This document shows positions 23,352 to 34,497 of a stretch of 64,000 nt of DNA, in pieces. The number at the start of each line of letters is the position of its first letter. Position 1 is the stretch's first letter. The DNA comes from Rhypophila decipiens. Lineage: Eukaryota > Ascomycota > Sordariomycetes > Sordariales > Naviculisporaceae. The notes beneath the pieces were generated by a model, which did not search any database, was not told the DNA's origin, and saw nothing but the letters and a program-made list of their open reading frames with translations. A program made the translations under genes and the position numbers. The stretch covers positions 107,094 through 171,093 of the forward strand of contig MU858118.1 in NCBI GenBank assembly GCA_033297075.1, read 5' to 3'.

Positions 23352-23945
23352 GAAAACTATATGAAGAATTTGGAATGATGTCTTGGTGTTCTTGTGCAAG
23401 AAATCGGCATTGGTCATTGACCTGATTCGTGTATGGGTTGTCCAACTTGCAAGAACTTTGCCCAAAAGCTGTCTATTTACAAAGGGCCAAAAACGTGACT
23501 CTCTAGACTAAGCTCCTTCATATTTGTCTCTTGTCTTTGACACCTGAGTCTGCCCTCCCTCCAGTTTTACCTGGGGGAGATGTCAAAGAGCCATCTCTAG
23601 TCTCGATAGCCGACAAAATCCTCCATCGTGCTCTGGCTGCTGAGAGAATGATAATGGAAGCTCTGACTCTGTGTGAGCCACTCACATTCACGGTCGCCAG
23701 AAAAGAACTGAGTATCCTCCAAGTTCTGCCTGGCCGCCAGCTTCGTGGGTAGCAGCGGGTCACTGAATCCCAGTGCTCACACTTGTCCTTCTTTACTTCC
23801 TAGCTGGTCCCTTGTCCTTTTCTTTTGCTCTCCCAGAGTCAATAAATGTCCCGATGGCAACATGGCGTCAATGACCATCCAGTTCTCCCATTCGGGCATC
23901 CTTGGTAAATAGTGTCAAACAGAGTATCTTATAACACATCTCATT
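23352..23945. other. Convergent 3' region
   Basis: About 600 bp between two 3' ends. A short open frame on each strand (around 23520-23760) is not supported by domain or splice evidence. Confidence 0.5.
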
Positions 23946-24380
23946 TCACTTGAATGTCCGATTTTCACCGCTCACCAAGGCGCCTGGCGCCGCGGTGGTC
24001 TTCTTGTTGGACTTGCCGCACACGGCGCAGAGGTCAGATCGGTAGGCACACTGGTTGCAGTACTTGAAGCCCTCTGAGACGGATTTGGAGCACCGCGTAC
24101 ATGTGCTTGAGTACTGTGCGTAGGGATTCTTGGCTGCCTTGGAGACGAGTTTGTTCTGTGTCTGTGAGGGTTGTTAATGACATGTTTGGGTGGGATAGGA
24201 TGAAAGTCGACATACCTTTGAGATGCCAGTTTGGCCTAGGGTGGCTGATTTCTTCTCGCCTGGTTTGCTTGATGAAGACGAGGACGAGGCGGGTGAGCCA
24301 TAGTACATCTCACTCTTCTTCTTGACGCCCGGGGTGGCGAGGGTTGTCTTGGTCTTTTTCTGACACTTGGCGCAGACCAT
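23946..24380 (-). CDS. CRIPT-family zinc protein
   Basis: Two exons (24380-24216, 24161-23946; donor GTATGT, acceptor CACAG) encode 126 residues. CRIPT was named for binding PDZ domains in animals, but the conserved core is also found associated with the minor/major spliceosome. The start MVCAKCQKK carries the first Cys pair (C3, C6). Exon 2 carries C76-x2-C79, C90-x2-C93 and C100-x2-C103, giving the paired zinc sites of the family, with YCNQCAY and LCAVCGK closely matching it. A Ser-rich stretch (31-38) is an insertion relative to animal CRIPT. A GTGAGC near the end of exon 2 could be a further donor, so the last 12 or so residues are less certain. It is divergent from the flippase gene, 1.3 kb apart. 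Confidence 0.9.
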
Positions 24381-25689
24381 TGTGGATTTGGTTGCCAAGT
24401 TTGGGCTTGCCTGGGGTTGATACAAAAAGGCTGCGGAGATGAGGCGATGGTGAGTGTCGTGAAATGCGGCTGAGAGATTGATAATGAGTTGAGGATCATG
24501 AGTGGGTGTTTGTCGTCACCAGACAACGGCTGAGGTGAGCGAGCGGTGCGATTTGGTTGGTCGGAATCCTGCTTAGTCACCACCGTTATAAACGGAGGCT
24601 CCACTAAAATTTAAGGTCACTCCTGTAACAGGTTTGATGCTTGGTTTTCAGGAACACCGCTCAGACGGCCAAGTCGCATTCTAGAACATGGTTGGGATGG
24701 TTTGGACGCTGGAGTCTGGAAAACTTGAGATTATTTTGAGAATATCAAATGCGATCACATGACCAACTACTGGAGAGGTGTTCTCGGATTGTCTATCCGT
24801 AGGAATCCTACATCGTATTCTGAACCGAACATTGCTGTACCGACACTGAGCCACTGATCTGACGAGGCACACTCCCAAATTGGTACTGCTGAATGAGGAC
24901 CGGTGATCCGTAAACGTGAAACCATATAATTGCCGAAGCCAGTAAGGGCAGCTCCTGCAACTCCTAGACCTGCTTGGTATATGAAAGCCGGGCATCTTCT
25001 CGTTGAGATCTAAGAATGTTATAATCTACTCCATATCCGTACACCTGAAGGAATGAAATTACAAGGAAAACTCCGTCCCATGTAGATATTGGTCTAGAAA
25101 TAGTTGATAGCGCTGTTGTCTTTCTCAGCCCCACGGCCCGTTTGGATTGAGTGCAACCCCACAACTGGTAAGGGGTGACGCACCACTGAACAGCGGGAGC
25201 AACCACTGACAGCAGCGGGACACTGCCCGGGACGGATTCCCAACCTCAAACAAGGCCAGCAGCCCGGATACAGGCAAATACAAGATACCAGCCTGACAGG
25301 GTCCTGCCGCCAAGACTAAGCCTAATTCCCGACGCAGCCATCCACCTTTGCGCCAAAGGGGGCTGTGCATCAGCGAAACACGAACCACGACTTTTGAATT
25401 TACTGCCTCCTGTTCAGCTTTGTCGTTCTGTCGCAACGCTTGACGCCATCAATCCTCAAAGCCGATCAACTCCCAACAGCTTGACGATTTCCATTCACCA
25501 AAAAACACATCCGCCAATTCCCATCGATGCCGGAATTGTAGCTGCGATTCAAGCTACGTCGTTGCCTTGGCCAATTATCCGCCTGGCGGATTTGGGAGTT
25601 GGCCATCTTCCCGTTCGACCACCCACGACGACACAGGCGAGAACAGCTGCAAGCAGTAGCGTGACGACGACGACAAACATCAGTCCGGA
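24381..25689. promoter_or_regulatory. Divergent intergenic region, CRIPT and DRS2
   Basis: 1.3 kb between start codons. It holds the promoters and leaders of both genes. The last 250 bp before DRS2 are open in one frame but start at no ATG that fits the family. No repeat or small gene seen. Confidence 0.45.
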
Positions 25690-28600
25690 ATGACCGGCCG
25701 ACCTCCGCCCGGGGGTTCCTCGGGCCCCAGAAATAACAATGATCTTTTGCTAGATTTGGACAACGAGCAGCCCATATACAACAGCGGACAAAGGTCGACG
25801 CTCAACGAGGACGATCTCCTCAAGTCGTATGCCTACGACCAGGATGAATCCCGACAGCGCCCGTCCGTTTCCTACGACGACTTCATAGGCTCGAGCCAGA
25901 AAGCACATCCGTCCGCGAAGCCGCCGCCTGCCGGAACCCCAGCCTCGGCGCAGCCCGCGACCGGTCCCTATCTTCGCGAAACCGACCGGCAATATAGCCA
26001 GACGTCAGATTTAGGAAACTACCAAAGATATGCAGATGATTACGATGAGTATCCTGAAGATGGAGGCTCATACTACCAGCATGGCGGCGCCGTGCCCGGG
26101 GCTCTTCCGTCCCAAGGTGCTAAAAGGAACAGTGTCTTATCGTTAGGAGGAGGCCTGCTGGGTCGCGCAAAGAATATGCTTGGGATGGGACAGGGTTACT
26201 CAGAGATGGATCTCCCTTTAACCCAGCCACGGTCAAACGTGCCACGAACAGACTCGGGCTCGGCGATCGAACCTCCATCGTCAAAGAAGAAAATCGACAT
26301 GGGCAACTTCAAGTTCGGATTCGGCAGATCCAAACCCGACCCATCGACACTGGGGCCCCGAATCATCCACCTCAACAATCCGCCTGCGAACAGCGCAAAC
26401 AAATACGTCGATAATCATGTGTCGACGGCCAAGTACAACATCGCCACTTTTCTCCCCAAGTTTCTCTTTGAGCAGTTTTCAAAGTTCGCCAACATTTTCT
26501 TCTTGTTCACTGCTGGCCTCCAGCAGATTCCCGGCCTCTCGCCAACAAACAGGTACACGACAATTGGACCGCTCATCATTGTGCTCTTGGTTTCGGCTGG
26601 TAAAGAGTTGGTGGAAGACTATCGACGGAAGCAGGCGGACAAGTCGCTCAACCAGTCCAAATCGCGTGTGCTGCGGGGCTCGACGTTCCAGGAGACAAAA
26701 TGGATCAATATCGCCGTCGGGGATATTGTCAGGGTCCAGTCGGAGGAGCCGTTTCCTGCCGATCTTGTTCTCCTAGCGAGTTCCGAGCCCGAGGGTCTGT
26801 GTTACATCGAGACGGCCAACCTCGACGGCGAAACCAATCTCAAGATCAAGCAGGCGCTGCCCGAGACTTCGACTATGGTCAGCTCAACTGAGCTCAGCCG
26901 GCTCGGTGGAAGAATTCGTTCCGAGCAGCCCAACAGCAGCCTGTACACATATGAGGCCACGCTGACCATGCAGGCAGGCGGTGGGGAGAAGGAGCTTCCT
27001 TTGAACCCCGAGCAGCTACTTCTTCGAGGAGCCACGCTCCGAAATACTCCATGGATCCATGGTGTTGTAGTGTTTACTGGCCACGAGACCAAGCTGATGA
27101 GAAACGCGACAGCGACTCCCATCAAGAGGACAAAGGTTGAAAAGCAACTCAACATGCTTGTCTTGGTTCTGGTTGGCATTTTGCTGATTCTCAGCATCAT
27201 TTCGACTGTGGGCGATCTGGTCACGCGAAGGATCGAGGGCGATTCTCTCGAGTACCTGTTTTTGGACCCCCTCTCGGACGCCGGTGCCGTCGCCAGGATC
27301 TTCATCAAGGACATGGTCACGTTCTGGGTTCTCTTCTCTGCGCTCGTTCCCATCTCCCTCTTCGTCACCCTTGAGATGGTCAAGTACTGGCATGGGATTC
27401 TCATCAACGACGACATGGATATTTACTACGACGTCACCGACACGCCTGCGAATTGCCGAACTTCCAGCTTGGTTGAGGAGCTTGGCATGGTCGAATACGT
27501 CTTCTCGGACAAAACCGGAACACTGACTTGCAACATGATGGAATTCAAGCAAACCTCGATTGCCGGTATCATGTACTCTGAGACGGTTCCCGAGGACCGA
27601 GTGCCGACTATTGAGGATGGCGTCGAGGTTGGTATTCACGAGTTCAAGCAACTCCGCGAGAATTTGAAGAGTCACCCGTCTGCACAGGCTATCGATCACT
27701 TCCTTACGCTTCTGGCCACGTGCCACACCGTTATTCCCGATATCGATGAAGAGGGAAACATCAAGTACCAGGCTGCTTCTCCCGATGAGGGAGCCCTCGT
27801 CGATGGTGCGCTCAGACTTGGGTACAAGTTTGTAGCCCGCAAACCACGTGCTGTGATAATCGAGGTCGAAGGAAAGCGCCTGGAATACGAGCTGCTCGCC
27901 GTCTGCGAATTCAATTCTACCCGCAAGAGAATGTCGACCATCTACCGGTGTCCCGACGGCAAGGTCCGGTGCTACTGCAAGGGCGCAGATACTGTCATTT
28001 TGGAAAGACTTAATGGGGACAATCCACATGTTGACGTTACCCTGCGCCATCTTGAAGAGTACGCATCTGAGGGTCTGCGGACGCTCTGCCTGGCCGTGCG
28101 CGAGATTCCAGAGCATGAGTTCCAAGAGTGGATGAAGGTGTTTGAGAAGGCTCAAACTACTGTCAGCGGCAATCGTGCCGAAGAGTTGGACAAGGCTGCC
28201 GAACTCATCGAGCATGACTTTTACCTTCTTGGCGCCACCGCCATCGAGGATAGGCTCCAAGATGGCGTCCCGGAAACCATCCATACTCTGCAGGAAGCCG
28301 GTATCAAGGTCTGGGTTCTCACGGGCGACAGACAGGAAACCGCCATCAACATTGGAATGAGTTGCAAGCTCCTCAGCGAGGACATGATGCTTCTCATCGT
28401 CAACGAGGACACCCTGGAGGCGACGCGGGATAATATTCAGAAGAAACTAGATGCTATCCGAAACCAAGGCGATGCTACCATCGAGATGGAGACGCTTGCA
28501 CTAGTCATTGACGGGAAATCTCTGACCTTTGCGCTAGAAAAGGACTTGGAGAAGCTGTTCCTCGATTTGGCCGTCATGTGCAAGGCGGTCATCTGCTGCC

Positions 28601-29869
28601 GTGTGTCTCCTCTACAGAAAGCCTTGGTCGTGAAACTGGTCAAGAAATACCAAAAGGAGTCTGTTCTTCTCGCTATTGGCGACGGAGCAAACGACGTGAG
28701 TATGATTCAGGCGGCGCACATTGGTGTGGGTATCAGCGGTATGGAGGGTCTGCAGGCCGCGCGGAGTGCCGATGTCTCGATTGCGCAATTTCGCTATCTC
28801 AGGAAGCTACTGTTGGTTCATGGCGCCTGGAGCTATCACCGTGTTGCGAAAACCATCCTCTTTTCTTTTTACAAAAACATTACCCTGTACCTGACGCAGT
28901 TTTGGTACGTCTTCCAAAACGTATTCTCTGGAGAGGTCATCTACGAGTCGTGGACCTTGTCCTTCTACAACGTCTTTTACACCGTCCTCCCTCCCTTGGC
29001 TCTAGGTATTCTCGACCAGTTCGTGTCGGCTCGCCTCCTCGATCGCTACCCACAGCTCTACAGCCTCGGCCAGAAGAACACGTTCTTTAAAATCAAGGTT
29101 TTCGCTGCCTGGATATTAACCGCAGCCTATCACTCTCTCATCCTCTACATCGGCGGCTCTCTGTTCTGGCCCTACGATGGTGTCCAGCGCGACGGCATGC
29201 CCTCGGGACATTGGGTCTGGGGTACAGCCATGTACTCGGCAGTCCTCTTGACCGTCCTGGGCAAGGCCGCGCTGGTGACCAACAACTGGACCAAATACCA
29301 CGTCATTGCCATCCCGGGCAGCATGGCCATCTTTATCGTCTTCATCGCCGTGTACGCGACCGTCGCGCCCAAGCTGGGCTTCTCGACCGAGTATCATGGT
29401 GTCGTGCCAAAACTTTTTATGAGCCCCATCTTTTGGATCGAGATGCCCACGCTTGCCATTCTCTGTCTGGCGAGGGATTTCACGTGGAAGTTTAGCAAAA
29501 GGTTGTGGAGGCCGCAGGCATATCACCACGTGCAGGAGATTCAGAAATATAATATTCAGGATTATAGGCCTCGGTATGTTTTGTTTTCTCCTCTTCCCCC
29601 CTCCTGTACGATTGGAAGTGCTAACACAGTGTTACAGAATGGAACAATTCCAAAAGGCAATTCGCAAGGTCCGCCAGGTGCAGCGCATGCGCAAACAGCG
29701 CGGGTACGCCTTCTCGCAGGCCGACGAGTCGCAGACGCGTGTCTTGCAGGCGTATGACACGACGCAGCATCGCGGACGGTATGGAGAGATGGCTAGTTCG
29801 AGACCACCCGCCCAGCAGGGGCAAGGCGGGTTAGGGTTAATACCGGAGGATCATGGGGACCATCGATAG
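25690..29869 (+). CDS. DRS2: P4-type ATPase, Drs2-like aminophospholipid flippase
   Basis: Two exons (25690-29573, 29638-29869) give 1371 residues. P4-ATPases move phosphatidylserine and phosphatidylethanolamine to the cytosolic leaflet; Drs2 acts at the trans-Golgi with a Cdc50 partner and drives vesicle budding. A disordered N-terminus of about 220 residues precedes the first membrane helices, which carry the QQ pair (GLQQIPGLSP) typical of Drs2. The actuator DGET motif is near D379. PISL is in helix 4. The phosphorylation motif DKTGTLT has D607. Also seen are SPDEGALV near 697, TGDRQETA at 878 and GDGAND at 997-1002, followed by six more helices. The C-terminal exon carries the RKVRQVQRMRKQRGYAFSQ tail, which in Drs2 is the autoinhibitory and Gea/Arf-GEF-interacting region. 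The 64-bp intron has donor GTATGT and acceptor TTACAG. Confidence 0.95.
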
Positions 29870-30931
29870 AAAAATTAATTGACTAGCAAGCTTGCTTTGG
29901 ATTGGGGATTTGTTTATTATTCAATTTATTTTTTTCTTTTACTTCTTTCAGCTTTATGTTTTTGGGAGATTTTGGCCTGGGTGTCTATCAAGATGGATGG
30001 ATGGGTGTGTTACTTTACGGTGTGTAGCGAGGGACTGACGGACTGGACTGACCTGATTGATACCAGACATGGTGTCATGACATCAGGCAATCAATGATTG
30101 ATGGATGAATGGAGTGGGTTGTTTATAACTACCTGTATTTACCTAGCAGGTAGTTATTGTTGTACTTGTTACTTTGATGTCGAAATGAGGGGCGTGGGCC
30201 TGAAAATTTCCCAACTTCCTTTTTCATGTCCTATTTGTTCTTCTCATGCTTTGTCTCTGTGTTTGGTCAGGTCTCGCACCCCCTCCCCGGATCATATGTG
30301 ATATGTCATCGGTGTATGTTCCACGCACACTCACAGTCCAGTAAGAAGGAAGCAAACAAACGGAGTAAAACGCACTCAAGTTAAATCAAGCCATGATTGC
30401 GGCTTTCGCTTTAAATTAATGGTATCGGGGTTGGTCGTCAGCCCGCGTGTGCTCCAAGAGGGCTATCACCATCACCCATCCTGAACTCGACACAAGGCCG
30501 ACCAGAGAACATCTATGCTAGTACCTATCTCCTCAGAACTCAATCCAGTCGAACCTAACAAGACATCTCTGTTTACCATCCCATAGAATCCCCGAACCGC
30601 TTCGACCTTTGTCGTAGCCCCTGCCAACACGGCCTCTCTCATTAACAAGCTCAGCGCCAGTTCCATCAACCAGATACACACATAATCCATAAACATCTTA
30701 TGGTTTCCCTCCCCTTCTTTTTTTGTAGTTTCCTTTTTTGCTTGATATCCTTCGCTTATCATACTCACCGTCTTTGGGATTTGTATCGTTTCCAGCCTCA
30801 GGATGTGTTCAAACCGATAATAAGCATCGCGGCTAAGACAGATTTGGACAGCTATTCGTTGCTCAAAAGATGCCCTGATTTCGTCCAACCTAGGTCCCAC
30901 GTGTAGATACAGTACTCGAATTGTTGCCAAA
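29870..30931. other. Convergent 3' region
   Basis: About 1.06 kb between the 3' ends of DRS2 and the 560-residue gene. A minus-strand open frame (30472-30987, first ATG 30762) overlaps it and is listed separately with low confidence. The rest shows only presumed untranslated sequence. Confidence 0.45.
30472..30762 (-). CDS. Doubtful small open frame, 96 residues from the first ATG
   Basis: The minus frame 30472-30987 is open for 171 codons and is moderately protein-like, but its upstream end has only a TTG start and overlaps the last exon of the 560-residue gene. Starting at ATG 30762 it encodes 96 residues with a hydrophobic helix (WLMELALSLLMREAVLAG). It could be a separate small gene, an alternative last exon of the upstream gene, or chance. 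No family recognised. Confidence 0.18.
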   Translation of the reverse strand: MISEGYQAKKETTKKEGEGNHKMFMDYVCIWLMELALSLLMREAVLAGATTKVEAVRGFYGMVNRDVLLGSTGLSSEEIGTSIDVLWSALCRVQDG

Positions 30932-32749
30932 CTAGAGCAGCCATGGAAAATCCTCGCCGTTCTTGCCGCCGGAGGCCCAAGGTCCAATGGTCGTACGGGT
31001 AGAAGTAGAGACTTGATCTGGAACCTGTGGTGTCAGAGCGAGGCCGGGCAGGGTCGAGGTGCGTCCAGAACGGGGAACAAATTCGGGAGCAGTCGGTGTC
31101 AAAGGACCCATGGGACGCGGGTTATGGATCTTACACTCGATGTGGGCTGACTTCAAGTTGCCCTCCTTGGTGGCAAGCGCAAAATGGCCCTCCCCGATAA
31201 CACGGGCCCCGTACGGGTCTGCCCATCTAGAACTTCCGAGGCCTCGGGGTTTCTTGGGGCAGTTACACTGTTGCTGGGGTTCCTTTGGTATGTCAGCGGT
31301 GTCCAGGGCAAGGTTTATGCATTCAACGGTTTCTTTGGATCACTTACAAGAAGGTCCAGCATGTCCTCCTCCCGGTTCTGTACATCATTAGTACGTAGTA
31401 CCGGGAAGCTGGTAATGGTCGGCGCATCATCAACATCCATCAAGTCGACCTGGTGTGTCTGATTACCGGCATCCATCAAGTCGACCTCGTGTGTCTGATT
31501 ACCCTGTCCATCATGGGCCAAGGCCTCGCGGACGGGCGGAACGAGATTGCTAGGCTGGCGGACAGAGTTGGACGCCACAGGACCGCTCGATGTGGCGGGA
31601 GGATCATTGTAATAGATCCCATCCGGTTTGCTGGACGCCTTGGGACCACTGGATTTGGCGGGTGCTTTTTGATAGTCCCACATCACAATCGGCTCGCCGG
31701 CAGGCTCGGAAGGTACACGAGGTGGAACATTATCTCTCTGCGGATACCGGATAGCATTGGCACCGATGATACTCTCCGCGGTCATGGGCGTATTTGGATA
31801 ATCTATAACCTTTGGCGCCGCGCTGGTGGCCGAAGACACAGGGTTGGTTGTGGTTCTCGTGGAAGGAGGGTTCACCGCGGAAGACTTCACAGAGGTAGAA
31901 GCGACAGGAGAAGCGGCGTTGCCCGTAGCCCGAGAGGCTTCCCTCTGGTAGGAAGAAATCAATGGGCCACCTCCATTATTGGTGGTGGTACTGGTAGACA
32001 AGGCAGTCGGGCGAGCAGTTGGGCATTGATAGTTCTCCGAGGCTAGAACGCCTCCACCGTTACGGATCGCAGGAGCAGTGTCGATCGCAGGTTGAGATGG
32101 CTTCTTAGTTTGCCAGTCCCACGAGATGAAAGGCGGAGTTTCGTGGTCAGGGCCAGTAACAGCTTGAGCTGCCTCAAGGCCAGCAGCAGAAGAATCAGGG
32201 CCACTGGTGCCTCCGTTGACGACAGGCGGTTCGGCATCGGGGAGGGACGCTTCCTCTACCCGCGACGGGGCTTTCGAGGCTCCACGAGCAGCGGGTGGCT
32301 TTATCAACGGAGCCTGAGGAGCAGAAACGGAGGCGACTGTCGGAACAGAGGCACGAGCAGACTGCTGCGGAGCACGAGCAGGAGCTCGGGCAGTGGGAGC
32401 AGCTGAACCACCAAAGCCAGCAGCAGCAGCAACAGGAGCGGGACGCGGAGCTGGCTGGCTGGGACGAGATGCCATTGGATTCAACGGCGAGCCTGTGAGC
32501 AGTGATTAGCCAAGGTGGAATGCATAGATGGGACATGGACAGTAGAAACTCACTTCGAGCTGGGACTGATGCATAGATAGCGGCACGAGTAGGCTGCGGA
32601 GCTAGACCACCACGGCTGCTACCAGGGCCACGGGCCCGAGAGCCACCGCGAGCGGATCTTCCACCTCCTTCGCCGCGATGGGTGCCGCTAGAGACGAAGG
32701 ATGCCTGGAGGGCCCGGGCTATCGCCATGGGATCCTCGTCGTAGTTCAT
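30932..32749 (-). CDS. Conserved-looking protein of unknown function, Pro/Ser/Ala-rich with a Cys-containing tail
   Basis: Three exons (32749-32554, 32492-31348, 31273-30932; donors GTGAGT and GTAAGT, acceptors CACAG and CCCAG) fit in frame to 560 residues. I do not recognise the family. The N-terminus MNYDEDPMAIARALQASF resembles a short helical recognition motif. It is followed by an Arg/Gly-rich stretch and then about 330 residues of disordered Ala/Pro/Ser/Thr sequence. Short repeated motifs are visible: SWDWQTKKP and MWDYQKAP, and a 12-residue tandem repeat GNQTH[EQ]VDLMD[AV]. Exon 3 encodes the only ordered-looking part: CNCPKKPRGLGSSRW, then ADPYGARVIGEGHFALA and IECKIHNP. An adaptor or RNA/protein-binding role is possible but is inference. 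It is transcribed in the same direction as POP3 upstream. Confidence 0.72.
31435..31503. repeat. 36-bp tandem duplication inside a coding exon
   Basis: Two copies of a 36-bp unit (starts at 31435 and 31471, one clear internal mismatch plus a variable end) encode GNQTHEVDLMDA and GNQTHQVDLMDV in the 560-residue protein. The period is a multiple of three, so the frame is kept. It looks like a recent duplication. Confidence 0.9.
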
Positions 32750-33523
32750 CGTCGCTTGCAAACAGATGCCGACTACCTTGATTGAAGTGGAAGAAGGAGG
32801 ATGGAAGTATGTCGATGTCAAGGTCTCGTTTGAGCAGCAAACCTAACAGAACCGACAAACAAGAACGGTCTGCGAGATGTCTTGAGTTGAGTGTGCGGGG
32901 GGAGAGCAGAATTTGTTCAGGGTGGGAAATCTGGGGCAAAGGTAGGAGGGGCACTGAAAATGAAAGGCTTGTGTGCACAGTATTGAAGGAGGTCCAAAAC
33001 TCGGGCAGGTCAACAACTGACTGGGCGGGGCCGATGTTTTTGTCATCCGTCGAGGGACCCCCGAAAAACTCTGCACGGGTGGAAGGGTACTGTCGGTGAA
33101 AATCAGCAGCCGTTCAGGAGCACTGGGGCAATAAGGAAGGAAGGGTTGACTGAGTGACGGAGCCGGCAACTGACCGGAGGCGCGAAGGTGTCTGCGTGGA
33201 TCGTTCCTTCTTTAACAAATACCATAGGAAACAAGGTACAAACAAGCAAACGGGCCTTGTATGCAAATGGCAGGAGCGATCGTGTCTTGTCTCAACTTGA
33301 GAGCAGCTCCTTCCTACATCCATCCACCTCCACAAAGACATAAACGGCGACGAAACAGCAACCAGATAAAGATTAAGTGCTTCCCAAGCTACTCCATCAC
33401 CGCCAAAATAAACCACATACCGAAGGAAAGAGGAAATCACATGTATGCCTTTGAACCATCAAAGAGAGAGACTCACCAGTGCTAACCCGTGTCCCTACTT
33501 TCCATGGTCTATCTAGGTAGCTA
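32750..33523. other. Intergenic region between two minus-strand genes
   Basis: About 770 bp holding the 3' end of POP3 and the promoter of the 560-residue gene. No other feature seen. Confidence 0.5.
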
Positions 33524-34497
33524 TCACCTTTTCACTCTTGCCTGCCCAATCTTGGTCGGCACCGCCTCGATATTCGTTTCGCGATACTTTCCCGAGCTCG
33601 CCTCCTCCAACCACGCAACCTCGATCGGCGCCACATGTTCTCTCACATAATCGACCAACCCTTTTACTCTAAGCGCCGGCGCATCCTCTCTCAAGGCAAT
33701 ACTAGAAACTCTCGGGATGCCCAGCGCCTCAGTCAACTTGTCCTCGCAAGACTTGGAGAATCCCACCAGCCTGACGGCCTTTTCTCTTGGCTGTGACTTG
33801 GAAGCCATAGCTACCATCTGCGGAAAGTGACAGTGAAACGCAGGTGACTGTCCAGATCTCGCCACAAATATGACCGAGTAAGGCGACGATGGCGGCTTGA
33901 TCTTGGCGGCTGCTCGCTTGGTAGAGTCGTCGCTCTCTTCTTTTCCTTGTTCTTCTACAGTTTGCGGTAGAGCCTCTGGGGACTCATTTGGCGCAGAACT
34001 GGATCCGTTTCCCTTGTTTTGTGACCCTCCGGTCGCTGCCATTTCTTGCAAGTGCCGAGAAATATGTGCCAACCCAACGTCTACATAATCGGAGATCTCT
34101 GGAGCTGGAGGTTTCGGTGGTTCACTTTCATCTTTAGGCTGCTGCTTCCGTTTCCTCTTGCCCTTGGAAGGTGTTAGGAATGCCCTTCTGTGGAGCCCAA
34201 TAGGGGCAAGGAGGCTAAGAAGAAGAATACAGAGTCAGATAACCTTGCTAAAGTACAAGCATAGGAGAAGAATCAAGATGCCAATGGGTGCTGTCTCCTT
34301 CCTCTCTCTATTTCTGAAGGAAACGACTTACTTGCATAGAAGCTCGAGGATGACATTCTGGTCTTGCTGGCTTATCACCGGCCTAAGCACATGGAATGAG
34401 CCAAACTGAGCAAAAGTTATGAGGATGTCAGCCTCACTCACCATTCCACCATGGAATAAGGCGTGTCCAGTCGGTGAACGATCCTTTTGCGCTCCAT
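33524..34497 (-). CDS. POP3: RNase P/MRP protein subunit Pop3
   Basis: Three exons (34497-34442, 34382-34332, 34214-33524) join in frame to 265 residues. Pop3 (relative of human Rpp38) is a protein subunit of nuclear RNase P and RNase MRP, which process tRNA 5' ends and rRNA precursors. The spliced N-terminus reads MERKRIVHRLDTPYSMVEWP, then ISQQDQNVILELLCNLLAPI, then a basic stretch GKRKRKQ. The N-terminal and L-L-x-P-I-G pattern is what I know from fungal Pop3. Exon 3 holds a linker, the core DYVDVGLAHISRHLQ, VIFVARSGQ, LVGFSKSCEDKLTEALGIPR and VAWLEEA. The short first exons are justified because they restore this family N-terminus; donors are GTGAGT and GTAAGT, acceptors CTTAG and CTTAG. 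A second acceptor 23 bp inside intron 1 would shift the frame. Confidence 0.85.

Noticed and set aside
27016..28284. 422-codon minus frame inside the flippase gene
   Set aside because: Antisense shadow of the DRS2 coding sequence; no motif of its own.
29827..29842. Second GGGTTAGGGTTA telomere-like word
   Set aside because: It lies in the flippase coding exon and encodes Gly-Leu-Gly-Leu; coincidence.
34406..34441. Alternative shorter intron 1 for POP3 ending at CTCAG
   Set aside because: It shifts the frame and loses the conserved Trp-Pro after Val-Glu; the CTTAG acceptor restores it.
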